A stretch of DNA of 34,088 nt from CAZGRP01 sp964527995 (lineage in GTDB: Bacteria > Zhuqueibacterota > Zhuqueibacteria > Oceanimicrobiales > CAZGRP01): contig CAZGRP010000045.1 of the NCBI GenBank assembly GCA_964527995.1, positions 1 through 34,088 of the forward strand, in the 5' to 3' direction. Position numbers and translations under genes: made by a program. The notes beneath the pieces are model-generated. The model was not told where the DNA came from. It made no database searches and saw nothing but the letters and a program-made list of their open reading frames with translations. Position 1 is the stretch's first letter; the number at the start of each line of letters is the position of its first letter. Positions 1 through 8,394 of this stretch are shown here, piece after piece.

Positions 1-358
1 TCTCAATCACCCCCGTCAACGCTCCCACCTCCACCTCACTCACCACCACCTCCGAGGCCGCTTCCAGTCGCCCACGGGCTTCCCCGTCCTGGATGAGACG
101 CGGCGAGAACACCAGAGCCGACTGCCGCTGGGGCGCAGGAGAGAAAAACCGCCGCAGCACTTCCGGTAACTGCGCTTTCTTCTTCGCTGGCAGGTCCGAG
201 CGCAAACCGAGAACCACGCAATCGACAGCCACGGCATCGAGGACCTCTTCAGCCGTTACGAAATCGCGCACGCTCCAGAATTCGCACTGCCGTACCAGGG
301 CGGCGTGCAGGTCGGCGACAATGGCCGGGTCGAGGTCGATGAGGAGAACTTTCTTCAT
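1..358 (-). CDS. Pseudo-receiver domain protein, 3' end cut by window
   Basis: The frame opens with ATG at 358 and runs off the window edge, giving 119 residues. It begins MKKVLLIDLDP, the first strand and acidic pocket of a response-regulator receiver. The position where the phosphoacceptor Asp belongs (residue 51, after VDCVVL) is Gly, and no KP motif follows, so this looks like a receiver that cannot be phosphorylated in the usual way. What lies beyond residue 119 is unknown; it could be a stand-alone pseudo-receiver or the front of a larger protein. It lies downstream of, and in the same direction as, the kinase/NtrC pair at 2099-5734 and 733-2106. A 374-bp gap with a sigma-54-like promoter separates them, so it may be a target of that NtrC protein. 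Receiver fold: fairly sure; role: unknown. Confidence 0.6.
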   Translation of the reverse strand, partial: MKKVLLIDLDPAIVADLHAALVRQCEFWSVRDFVTAEEVLDAVAVDCVVLGLRSDLPAKKKAQLPEVLRRFFSPAPQRQSALVFSPRLIQDGEARGRLEAASEVVVSEVEVGALTGVIE

Positions 359-429
359 GATCCCCAGGCAGCGAAAAGACGTTTCAGCCACGATGGAAGT
401 CAGAGGCGGGATGTGCTGGTGCGCTGCCC

Positions 430-445
430 TACAACTGTTGTGCCA
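430..445 (-). promoter_or_regulatory. Sigma-54-like -24/-12 promoter
   Basis: On the minus strand this reads TGGCAC-AACAG-TTGTA. It has the full -24 TGGCAC and a -12 TTG at the right spacing, but GT instead of the usual GC at -12. Transcription would start near 419, about 60 nt before the ATG at 358. The gene just upstream (733-2106) encodes an NtrC-type activator with an intact GAFTGA loop. The rest of the 359-732 gap holds no convincing gene. Confidence 0.45.
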
Positions 446-625
446 CGAAGAGGAGATCGAGTCCCAAAGAGTGTAGACGCATAGAATACAGTGGGTTACA
501 TGACATCATTGGCGGGAGGGAGGAAGGTGCCTGAGAGTCTGACTGTCGCATGGGAGATGACGACGGACTCTTCCCGTGGGAGCTAATTGTCAACAACAAC
601 TGGTGGTTGGCAGGTGAAACAGGCG

Positions 626-651
626 CGCGACAATGCTGTTGCATGGTCGCG
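626..651. promoter_or_regulatory. 26-bp imperfect palindrome, possible activator site
   Basis: Arms CGCGACAATGC and GCATGGTCGCG are inverted copies with one mismatch, separated by TGTT. The centre lies about 220 bp upstream of the predicted start at 419 of the sigma-54-like promoter. That is in the range of enhancer sites for bacterial enhancer-binding proteins such as the one encoded next door. It could instead be a transcription-terminating or structural element downstream of the NtrC gene, although no T tract follows it on the minus strand. Confidence 0.4.
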
Positions 652-732
652 ACAACTCGGCCATCGGCGAACGGTGAAGAAGAACAGAGGCCGAAAACTG
701 CATTCCAGAGAAACCGGCGATTTCGGTGTCAT

Positions 733-2106
733 TCAGTGCTTGTGCGGATCCAAATCTTCGAGGCTGCGCAGCATGCGGTGCAGGGTGGCGCGGTGCACGC
801 CGATGGTCTCGGCGGTGCGAGTGATATTGCCGTCGCAGCGCTGCAGCCAATGCTCCAGGTAGGCCCGTTGAAAGGATTCCACCGCCTGGCGCTGCGCCTC
901 TTCGTAAGGGAGATCGAATAGTTGTCGTATCGAAACGTCCGAGCAGCCGGCCTCGTCCGGGAGATGGATCAGGTCGGCCGTAATCGTCGTACCATGGGCC
1001 CAAAGCACCGCCTCAAAAACCACCTGGTCCAACACCCGAACGTTCCCTGGCCAGTCGCAGGCACATAGCTTCTCGATAGCGTCATCGCTCAGGGTCACAA
1101 CCTCTTTGCCGGTAGTAAGAGAGTGCCGGCGAAGGAAGTGCTCGGCAAGGAGTGGGATGTCCTCGACTCGTTCGCGCAGCGGCGGCAGCTTGATTGTCAG
1201 CCCTCGCAGGCGGTAGTAGAGGTCGGCGCGGAATGCGCCTCTCGATACCTCTTCACGAAGATCCGCATTGGTGGCCGCCACGATACGTGCCTGCGAATTC
1301 AGACTTTCCTTACCGCCAAGGCGCTCGAACCTGCCGGTATCCAAAACACGCAGGACCTTCGCCTGCGACTCCAGGGGAAGGTTCGCCACCTCGTCGAGAA
1401 ACAGGGTGCCGCGGTGGGCTGCCTCGAGATAGCCGCGGTGGCGGTCTACTGCACCGGTGAAGGCACCGCGCTCGTGTCCAAAGAACTGGCTCTCGAAGAG
1501 CTGCGGCGTCAGGTTGCCACAGTTGATATCGACGAAGGGATGCTGCGCTCTTGGGCTCAGCCGGTGGATCTCGCGAGCTACCAGCTCTTTGCCGGTACCG
1601 CTTTCGCCGAGAATGAGCACCGGAGCGTTGGTAGGTGCCAGCCGGCGAATCTGCTCGCGCACGCGTTGGATACCGGGGCTTCGCCCGATGATGGTCTCCC
1701 CACCAAGCACGCGCTCCCGCCGCGCCAGGATCTTCCAGCGGACGTTTTCGATCTCGCGGTCGATGATGGCCTTCAGTTCCTTGAGGTTGGGCGCCTTGAA
1801 GGTATAGTGCGTCGCCCCGAGCTTGATCGCCTGCACCGCCGTGTCGACGGAAGCATGCTCGGTCATCATGATCACCGGGAGGTCCCGGTCAATCACCTTG
1901 ATGCGGCGCAGCGTTTCCAGTCCGTCCATACCGGCGCCGAGACAAAGGTCCAACAACACCACGTCCGGTGACTGCTTCCGGAGCATCTCCAACCCCTCAG
2001 CCCCGGATACCGCGAAGCTCAGTTGAAAGGAATCTTCGGCCAGAGCAGCAAAATCGCCGGCAAAGCTGTCATCGTCGTCAATGAGGAGAGCACGTATCCT
2101 ATTCAT
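733..2106 (-). CDS. NtrC-family sigma-54-dependent response regulator
   Basis: This 457-residue protein has the full three-part architecture. The receiver (1-120) has acidic residues D10-D13 and phosphoacceptor D53. The central AAA+ domain (about 140-370) has Walker A GESGTGKE near 165, an intact GAFTGA loop near 213, Walker B LFLDEV near 238, and sensor I IVAATN. The C-terminal Fis-type helix-turn-helix (about 415-450) contains NITRTAETIGVHRATLHRML. All residues needed for ATP hydrolysis and sigma-54 contact are present, so it should be an active cytoplasmic activator. Its ATG at 2106 overlaps the end of the histidine kinase gene by 8 bp, so the two are surely co-translated cognate partners. 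Likely targets include the sigma-54-like promoter at 430-445. Confidence 0.93.
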   Translation of the reverse strand: MNRIRALLIDDDDSFAGDFAALAEDSFQLSFAVSGAEGLEMLRKQSPDVVLLDLCLGAGMDGLETLRRIKVIDRDLPVIMMTEHASVDTAVQAIKLGATHYTFKAPNLKELKAIIDREIENVRWKILARRERVLGGETIIGRSPGIQRVREQIRRLAPTNAPVLILGESGTGKELVAREIHRLSPRAQHPFVDINCGNLTPQLFESQFFGHERGAFTGAVDRHRGYLEAAHRGTLFLDEVANLPLESQAKVLRVLDTGRFERLGGKESLNSQARIVAATNADLREEVSRGAFRADLYYRLRGLTIKLPPLRERVEDIPLLAEHFLRRHSLTTGKEVVTLSDDAIEKLCACDWPGNVRVLDQVVFEAVLWAHGTTITADLIHLPDEAGCSDVSIRQLFDLPYEEAQRQAVESFQRAYLEHWLQRCDGNITRTAETIGVHRATLHRMLRSLEDLDPHKH

Positions 2107-5100
2107 GGTTGAACCTCTTGAGTGTCATCACGAATGTCGTCCCTTTACCGGGGCTACTCGATTTGACTTCTATGCTGCCGCCGTACCTGCGCAACGTTTC
2201 GCGGGCGAAATAAAGCCCGAACCCGGCATGCCCTTCGTGAAAGGTGCTGAACCCGGGATCGAACACCCTCTCCCACAAATCACGGGGGAGCCCGACCCCT
2301 GAGTCCGAAAACTCCACCGTAACGCAGCCAATGTCGGTCGACACCCCGACGCAGACCTGCTGCGCTCCCTCGCCGTCCATTGCAGCCACGGCGTTCCCGA
2401 AAAGGTTATCGAGGATGGCTACCAACTCCGGGGTCCGAATCCTCACCCATACGTCCGGGATAGGCTTGGGACGGATCTGGATCTCCACGCCGGACTCGCC
2501 GCTGACCTTGCGAGCGACCCGTTCGAGGGTAGGACCGATTCGACAATAGAGCGACGCGCCGGTTTCCGAACGCATGAGGCGGATCTGCTCTCGCAGACCG
2601 TCAACCAGCTTGAGGACCTCACGGACGATCTTGTTCGGTACGCCTCGGCCAAGCAGGATGCCGACCCTGGCATCTCCGAGGCTGTCGCTCAGGCGAACCT
2701 GCTGGTGGCGAAGCACGGAAGCGGCCTCCTGGAGCCCGGCTAACTGCGCCAGGCTGATGATGTGCTTCAGTTCCTTCGTGAGCAGGTCATGATAATCCGC
2801 GATGGCCGCGCAAATGCGACCCGAGACCGTGCTCGGTACCCGCTGGTCCGGTTCGAGATTGCGGAGCAGGAACTGCAGTCGCGTCAGGGCCTTGGCGGCC
2901 CACTCACCGTGCTCGAAGGCCGAACATGCCAGGAGCAGCTCCTCGCGGTATTTCTCGCTCACCGACGACTGACCCACCTGGCGGGCAGAATGCAGTGCCC
3001 AGGCAAGAGCTGCAAGGGTGCCGAGGTAGACGGCGGCAGACCGGACGAGTCCCTCATTGTCACGGAAGAGAAGCGCGGCAGCGAGAAAGGCGGCTATTGG
3101 AACAAGGTAGAGATAGCGGGAAGATTTCCGCTCCCACCAGTAGCGACGACGGACCCCCAGATGGACTCCAAAGAGGAGGATGAATAGAATAGCTAGCTCG
3201 ACGGAAACTCGCCGAGCTCTGCCGGAAGCAGACAGCCGGTGCAACCACTGCTCCAGCCGGATCCGACTTGCCTCCCAGCCTTTCAGCTCCTCCACCGTCA
3301 GCGATTGCCCGGGTTCCAGACCACGCAACTCGCGAGAGATACCGCTGGGAAAGGTAACCCGGACATCGTATCGCCGGGAGATTCGCACTCCGAAATGAAC
3401 CTCGGTGGAGCTCATCGAGTAGTACCCGGAACCAGCGCAGACTTCGCGCATGCCGAGAAGTGCCTCGTTCACACCCAGCTTGCCAGCGGGATAGAGGTAC
3501 GCCCGCGCCCCGATGGCGTCGCGGTTGCTGGCGACGCCAACCAGTCTGAGCTTTAAGAAATCCCCTCGATCGTGTCCGTTGTCCAGGACCAATGTGCGGG
3601 CGTTGTAGTTGGCCACCACCAGGTCCAGGTCACCGTCGCCGTCCAGGTCGCCGGTGGCGCTGCCGACGGAGAAGTCGTCTCCTGCCAGGCCATACTCCTC
3701 GCTGACATCCTGGAAGGTGCCATCACCAAGGTTGGCGTAGATCCTGTTTCGTCCCCGGTTTGCGACGAACAGGTCGAGGTCGCCATCGTTGTCAGCGTCG
3801 AAGAAGTTGGCGCTGTTGCTGCGAGCGGAATCGGTGACGCCAGCCTCCCGGGTGATATCCACAAAGGAGCCGGTCCCATCGTTACGGTACAGCCGGTTGG
3901 TGGTCACGACATTGGTGACAAACAAGTCGAGATCGCCGTCGTTGTCAATGTCGCCGAAAACTGCCCCCTGGCTGCGCTTGGCAGTGACCGAATCGGTCAG
4001 GCCGCGGGCCCGGCCGTTCTCGACAAACCGGGGCCGTCCGGTCTTCGGGTCGACGCCTAGGTTCTCGAAGAGCAGATTCGGGCCGCCCCAGGTCGCTACG
4101 AAGAGGTCCAGGTCACCGTCGTTATCGATGTCGCCGAAGGTTGCGCCGACGCCGCCCCGTTCGGTTTCGAGCCCGACCTGGCTCGTCTCCTCGCTGAAGC
4201 GTCCTGTGCCGTTGTTGAGGTAGAGCCTGTTCGACGAGTGAAAGTTGGTGACGAACAAGTCCAGATCACCGTCGTTGTCCACATCGCCGAAGCAGGCGCC
4301 GTTGGAGCGTGCCACGCCGCTACCGACTCCAGACCAATCGCTGATGTCGCGGAACCGCAACCCGCCAAGGTTCCTGTAGAGCTTGTTTTCCAGGAAAAGA
4401 CTGGCGAGAAAGAGGTCGACGTATCCATCGTTATCGACATCGCCAAACACGACACTGCTGTCATAGAAGTTGGTACCCGCCTCGTTCTGCACCGGCGCCA
4501 GGAGGCCGGCCTCGTCAGCCCGGTTGGCGTATGAAAGTCGGCCCTCCCAGTTGGGCTCGAGACGAAACAGGGCGTTTTCTCTCTCATGGTTGACCAGGTA
4601 GATCTCGAGGCTGCCGTCCAGGTCCAGATCGGCAAGACCGACCCCGAAGTCATCGAGTCGTCTGGGGAAGGGGTGCAGAGAGAAACGCGGTTGTGCCCGG
4701 GTGCCATTCCCGCGATGGGCGGGCTCGGAGGGGAAGGTAGTTGCGATCGTGACGCCTATGAAAACCTTGCCAGTGGATGCAGGCGCAACCATGAAGCCCT
4801 TTACGCCGGGAGGAAGCGACAAGCGGCGCCAACGCCCGTACTCAAACACGAAGGTGGCTCCGTCACCGAGTCGTGCCACGACATCGCCGTTCGGCAGAGG
4901 CGTCAGGCTCTCAATCGTCGCCGTCAGCCGCCTGCCCTGGGGCGGTGGGTTTCCGCCGACACGCAACCAGCGCGAGTTCTGGTAGCGCAGGAGTCCGGCC
5001 CTGCCACCGGCCCATCCCTCCTCAGCAGAAGGGAAAACCAATGCGCTGAGCTCCCCTAGCGCGAAAGGTGTTACCTCGGACCATCGTTTACCATCGAAGT

Positions 5101-5734
5101 GGAGAATAGCTCCGCGGTCGCGGTACTCGCCGACAGCCCACGCTTCGTTAGCAGAAGGTGCGCTAACGCGGCGCAGGTGCAGCAAAGTCGGTGAAGGAAC
5201 GGGCACCCAAGTGCGACCGTCGTAGCGCAGGATGAGGCCGTTTTCCCCAACGGCCCAGCCAGATTCCGCAGAGCTGAAGGCAAAATCAAGGATACGGTCG
5301 GAAGTTGAAGCAACGTCGGTCCAGCGGCCGTTCTGGCTGCGACGGATGAAATAGACATACGAACGGTTGTTCGAGCTGGCGCACCAGAGATCGTTGTCCG
5401 AGACCGCGAACAAACGTTCCACATGCTCCCCCGCGGGCGGCAACATTTCCTTCCAACCTTCGCCACCGAACTCGAAGAGCCGTCCCGCCTCCGTGATCAG
5501 CCAGCCCCTGTTCAGGCTGATGAAAAACAACTGAGTAATAGGTTCTCTTGTCGGGCTCGGCAGAAGATGCCAGGACACGCCGTCGGCCTGAACAGCGGCC
5601 TCGACAGCCGGGCGACCCCTCGGACTGCCTCGGCCGCGTGCAGACGTGTGGCCGCTCGAGGCCAGCACGCTGGCCACAAGCAGGGCCGCGACGGAGGCAA
5701 CAACGATAGAGTGTGGCCGACTGAACATCCCCAA
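2099..5734 (-). CDS. Histidine kinase with periplasmic VCBS/ASPIC sensor
   Basis: This 1211-residue protein has an unusual architecture. An N-terminal signal peptide (1-30) is followed by beta-propeller-like repeats with recurring WAVGE and WAGG motifs (about 55-300). Next come seven VCBS/FG-GAP calcium-type repeats of the form DxDxDGxxD, near residues 365, 430, 482, 533, 593, 644 and 694, and an ASPIC/UnbV-like domain (about 730-805). Three membrane helices follow (about 840-857, 870-886, 895-912). The cytoplasmic kinase core carries an N box DNLFGNAVAAM, G1 DSGVGLP and G2 HAGFGLYFAR. The dimerisation region has no standard HExxxP H-box; His residues in DYHDLLTKELKH are the candidate phosphoacceptors. 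The stop overlaps the NtrC-family gene by 8 bp. The ligand sensed is not predictable. Kinase plus sensor fusion is clear in one uninterrupted frame. Confidence 0.9.
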   Translation of the reverse strand: MGMFSRPHSIVVASVAALLVASVLASSGHTSARGRGSPRGRPAVEAAVQADGVSWHLLPSPTREPITQLFFISLNRGWLITEAGRLFEFGGEGWKEMLPPAGEHVERLFAVSDNDLWCASSNNRSYVYFIRRSQNGRWTDVASTSDRILDFAFSSAESGWAVGENGLILRYDGRTWVPVPSPTLLHLRRVSAPSANEAWAVGEYRDRGAILHFDGKRWSEVTPFALGELSALVFPSAEEGWAGGRAGLLRYQNSRWLRVGGNPPPQGRRLTATIESLTPLPNGDVVARLGDGATFVFEYGRWRRLSLPPGVKGFMVAPASTGKVFIGVTIATTFPSEPAHRGNGTRAQPRFSLHPFPRRLDDFGVGLADLDLDGSLEIYLVNHERENALFRLEPNWEGRLSYANRADEAGLLAPVQNEAGTNFYDSSVVFGDVDNDGYVDLFLASLFLENKLYRNLGGLRFRDISDWSGVGSGVARSNGACFGDVDNDGDLDLFVTNFHSSNRLYLNNGTGRFSEETSQVGLETERGGVGATFGDIDNDGDLDLFVATWGGPNLLFENLGVDPKTGRPRFVENGRARGLTDSVTAKRSQGAVFGDIDNDGDLDLFVTNVVTTNRLYRNDGTGSFVDITREAGVTDSARSNSANFFDADNDGDLDLFVANRGRNRIYANLGDGTFQDVSEEYGLAGDDFSVGSATGDLDGDGDLDLVVANYNARTLVLDNGHDRGDFLKLRLVGVASNRDAIGARAYLYPAGKLGVNEALLGMREVCAGSGYYSMSSTEVHFGVRISRRYDVRVTFPSGISRELRGLEPGQSLTVEELKGWEASRIRLEQWLHRLSASGRARRVSVELAILFILLFGVHLGVRRRYWWERKSSRYLYLVPIAAFLAAALLFRDNEGLVRSAAVYLGTLAALAWALHSARQVGQSSVSEKYREELLLACSAFEHGEWAAKALTRLQFLLRNLEPDQRVPSTVSGRICAAIADYHDLLTKELKHIISLAQLAGLQEAASVLRHQQVRLSDSLGDARVGILLGRGVPNKIVREVLKLVDGLREQIRLMRSETGASLYCRIGPTLERVARKVSGESGVEIQIRPKPIPDVWVRIRTPELVAILDNLFGNAVAAMDGEGAQQVCVGVSTDIGCVTVEFSDSGVGLPRDLWERVFDPGFSTFHEGHAGFGLYFARETLRRYGGSIEVKSSSPGKGTTFVMTLKRFNHE

Positions 5735-5932
5735 GAATCAAGTGTGGGTTCCGGTGTAATTTCCCAGGCACTGAAGGAGATACTGGAAGGTTCCCCGCGC
5801 GGCCTGATGGAAGAAGGGGGTCGGAGGTTTGGGAGGATTCAGGAACTTATCCGCGATTCGCCGCCTTGACTTCCAGCGCTGGCGCCCAAGCTGAGATGGT
5901 TCGAGAAACTGTGGAACTTGGAGTCGCGATCT

Positions 5933-5960
5933 AATTTAATAAAGGAACGGCGAAAAGCAA
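5933..5960 (-). promoter_or_regulatory. Weak sigma-70-like promoter for the kinase operon
   Basis: On the minus strand TTGCTT (5955-5960) and TAAATT (5933-5938) are separated by 16 bp in the most AT-rich part of the gap. It lies about 200 bp before the kinase start at 5734. Both boxes are imperfect, so this is tentative. The rest of the 5735-6136 gap shows no gene; its right end (6095-6128) holds a fragment of the 'ATCCGTGGTCATCCGT' type of short dispersed repeat. Confidence 0.25.
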
Positions 5961-6136
5961 GCGAAATCTGCGTAGGTTTTCCGCGCTCCTGCGCCCGTCT
6001 CGACCTGCGGCAACAAGATCGGGGAGCGATCACCCCTTAGAGACCAGAAATGGCGGTCGAATAAGTCAGGTAATACAAGCCCGCCTTTTCCAAGAAGATC
6101 CGTGGTCATCCGTCACAATCGGTGGCCATGAACGCT

Positions 6137-7210
6137 TCATCCCACGGCATCGGCCACCAGCTCGCCCATCCCCTCCGTCCCCACGAGGGTCGTGCCGGGG
6201 GTGTGAATGTCGCCTGTGCGGTAGCCATCGGCGAGCACGGTTTCGATGGCGCGGTCGATGGCGGCGGCAATCTCTGCCATCCGGAAGGTGTGGCGAAACA
6301 TCATCGCCACCGAGGCGATCGTCGCAAGAGGATTGGCCCTGTCCTGTCCGGCGATATCGGGTGCCGACCCATGCACTGGCTCGTAGAGGGTGTGGTGAGT
6401 GCCGAGGCTGGCGGAGGGCAGCATGCCGAGGGAGCCGGTGAGCATGGCCGCCTCGTCGCTGAGGATGTCGCCGAACATGTTCTCGGTGAGGATGACGTCG
6501 AACTGGCGGGGATTGCGGACAAGCTGCATGGCGCAGTTGTCCACCAGGATGTGCTGCAGCTCGACATCTGCATAGTCGGCGGCGATGCGGCTGACGGTCT
6601 GGCGCCAGAGCTGCGAGGTGGCGAGGATGTTGGCCTTGTCCACCGAGGCCACTTTCTTGCGTCGCTGCCGGGCCGCTTCGAACGCCACCCGGGCGATGCG
6701 TTCGATTTCCGAGGAGCGATAGACCATGGTGTCGACGGCGCGCTCTTCGCCGGCCACGGTCTCGATCAGGCGCGGCTTGCCGAAGTAGATGCCACCGGTC
6801 AGCTCGCGCACCACGAGGAGATCGACGCCATGCACCACCTCCGGCTTCAGCGTGGATGAATCCACCAGGGGTTCGAAGACGCGTACCGGCCGCAGGTTGG
6901 TGAACAGCCCGAGCTCGCGGCGCAGCCGCAGCAGGGCTGCCTCCGGGCGGTTGTCCGCCGGTTTTTCGTCCCAGCGCGGATCGCCAACAGCCCCGAGCAG
7001 CACCGCATCGGCCTCTTTGCACCTGGTCATGGTTTCGTCGGTGATCGGCACGCCAAAGCGCTCGATAGCGGCACCGCCAACCGGCAGCACGTCAAACTCG
7101 ATCCTCACGCCGAAGCGCTTCTGTACGGCCGCCAATATTCTGATGGCCTGGTCCGTGACCTCAGGCCCAATGCCGTCGCCTGGGAGGATGATGATTCGCT
7201 TGTCGGGCAA
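6137..7210 (-). CDS. leuB: 3-isopropylmalate dehydrogenase
   Basis: LeuB oxidises and decarboxylates 3-isopropylmalate with NAD+ in leucine synthesis. The 357-residue protein is full length. It shows the N-terminal IILPGDGIGPEV, the substrate-binding RELTGGIYFGKPR, the metal-site region LSDEAAMLTGSLGMLPSASLG, and the cofactor region YEPVHGSAPDIAGQDRANP. Translation starts at TTG (7210), preceded at good spacing by AGGAGG; no ATG gives the conserved N terminus. It is the last gene of the ilv-leu operon, 419 bp after leuD. The gap contains an inverted-repeat element, so leuB may be transcribed less strongly or have its own promoter. Confidence 0.96.
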   Translation of the reverse strand: MPDKRIIILPGDGIGPEVTDQAIRILAAVQKRFGVRIEFDVLPVGGAAIERFGVPITDETMTRCKEADAVLLGAVGDPRWDEKPADNRPEAALLRLRRELGLFTNLRPVRVFEPLVDSSTLKPEVVHGVDLLVVRELTGGIYFGKPRLIETVAGEERAVDTMVYRSSEIERIARVAFEAARQRRKKVASVDKANILATSQLWRQTVSRIAADYADVELQHILVDNCAMQLVRNPRQFDVILTENMFGDILSDEAAMLTGSLGMLPSASLGTHHTLYEPVHGSAPDIAGQDRANPLATIASVAMMFRHTFRMAEIAAAIDRAIETVLADGYRTGDIHTPGTTLVGTEGMGELVADAVG

Positions 7211-7274
7211 CCTCGCCTCCTTTTCATGATACGAAACGCGGCGCTTCCGCCGCTCTCATCCGCTCGATCTGCTA

Positions 7275-7312
7275 AATCCGCTTACTCAGCGATGTTTCTC
7301 TGTAAGCGGATT
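7275..7312. repeat. Hairpin in the leuD-leuB gap
   Basis: Perfect 10-bp inverted arms AATCCGCTTA and TAAGCGGATT enclose an 18-nt loop, 63 bp before the leuB start. There is no T tract, so it is not a standard terminator. It may be an mRNA-stabilising structure or part of the neighbouring repeat element. Confidence 0.45.
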
Positions 7313-7329
7313 CAGCCGATAGCGTAACT

Positions 7330-7581
7330 CCGTTGTCATTCTGAGCTTCACATGCCCCGGGCGGTGACATTCTCTAGCAATGACACCCAACGCGTCATCC
7401 CGTCAACAGCCGGGCCTTCGGCCTGTAGGAGTCGGCGGAGGTGGGGCGGAGGTGAGAAGACGACTGAAGAATCTCTGCGCCTGTTCAGGCTCAGGAGATC
7501 AATTCCTCCGACAGATTCTTCGTCCGGCTGCCCGTCAGGAGCCGGGCCGCTGACCGGCCGCCGGACTCAGAATGACAACGG
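7330..7581. repeat. Nested inverted-repeat (MITE/REP-like) element
   Basis: The element ends in perfect 16-bp inverted repeats: 7330-7345 (ending GTCATTCTGAG) and 7566-7581 (starting CTCAGAATGAC). Inside lies a second inverted pair, GAAGAATCT (7466-7474) and AGATTCTTC (7513-7521), around a G/C-rich centre. From memory, the combination 'GTCATTCTGAG ... GAAGAATCT ... AGATTCTTC ... CTCAGAATGAC' recurs as a noncoding dispersed repeat in many environmental bacterial genomes. There is no transposase and no credible ORF inside. It fills most of the leuD-leuB gap and could fold into a long hairpin in the operon mRNA. Confidence 0.7.
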
Positions 7582-7629
7582 TGTGTGTTCAGATAGCTAA
7601 GACGTTACCAGGCTTCCAGTTTCCAGTTT

Positions 7630-8187
7630 CTAAATCATCCCGCTTCGCCGGGCATACTCGAAGATTCCACCTGCTGCGAGAATGGCGCGCACCTCGCCAA
7701 GGGGGCGCAGATCGGCTTCTATGCCGGTCGACAGGTTCCGGAAGCGACCGAGATCGAGATCGACTTCTACCTCGTCCCCCGTCTGCACGGCGTAGGTAAG
7801 GTCTCGTTCGGACTCGATGGGAGCCACAAAGCCGCCGTCGATGGCGTTGCGGTAGAAGATCCGGGCAAAAGACACAGCCACCACCGCCTCGATGCCGGCA
7901 ACCTGCAGGGCCACCGGAGCGTGCTCGCGCGACGAGCCACAGCCGAAATTCTTGCCGGCGACGACCACGCTGTACTCAGACTGGTCCTCACCATCGCCAA
8001 CAAAGGGGATGTTTCCCTGCGGCAACCCGCAGCGCTCGATCGGCACACCCGACAGGGCGTAGCGGCCGTACAGCTTGCGCTCTTCGGGCTTCTCCAGGCT
8101 GTACACCAGGTGCTGGGCGGGGATGATCTGGTCGGTATCGATGTCGTCGCCGAGGACGAAGGCTTTGCCTTTGATCAAAGTTCTCAT
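7630..8187 (-). CDS. leuD: 3-isopropylmalate dehydratase small subunit
   Basis: LeuD pairs with LeuC as isopropylmalate isomerase, which interconverts 2- and 3-isopropylmalate. The 185-residue protein has the family's swivelling-domain motifs: GDDIDTDQIIPAQHL near the N terminus, GKNFGCGSSREHAPVAL in the middle, and FARIFYRNAIDGG. ATG at 8187 has only a weak upstream GGAAA. It lies 207 bp downstream of leuC. That gap carries a short dispersed-repeat fragment of the 'CCGCGGAGCGCGCGGAG' kind (about 8209-8250) and no gene. Confidence 0.95.
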   Translation of the reverse strand: MRTLIKGKAFVLGDDIDTDQIIPAQHLVYSLEKPEERKLYGRYALSGVPIERCGLPQGNIPFVGDGEDQSEYSVVVAGKNFGCGSSREHAPVALQVAGIEAVVAVSFARIFYRNAIDGGFVAPIESERDLTYAVQTGDEVEVDLDLGRFRNLSTGIEADLRPLGEVRAILAAGGIFEYARRSGMI

Positions 8188-8394
8188 GTCTGGTTTCCGT
8201 CTTTTTTAACCGCGGAGCGCGCGGAGAAGGCGCAGAGTTCGCGAAGGGGAGCTTGTCGTTCCTTGGTTAAATGCGCCCCTGTGGTTGGCGACTCATATCA
8301 CGGAGTGTTGGAGTGCTGGAGCAAATGGAGGTTTTGGTCTGGCATAGTAGAGCATGTTTTTCAATACCCGCAGCATTCCTCGCCTTCAGCCCTC

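Noticed and set aside
3620..4640. Seven regularly spaced, similar segments of about 33 bp that look CRISPR-like
   Set aside because: They encode the DxDxDGxxD calcium loops of the VCBS repeats in frame, and spacing and sequence vary as protein repeats do.
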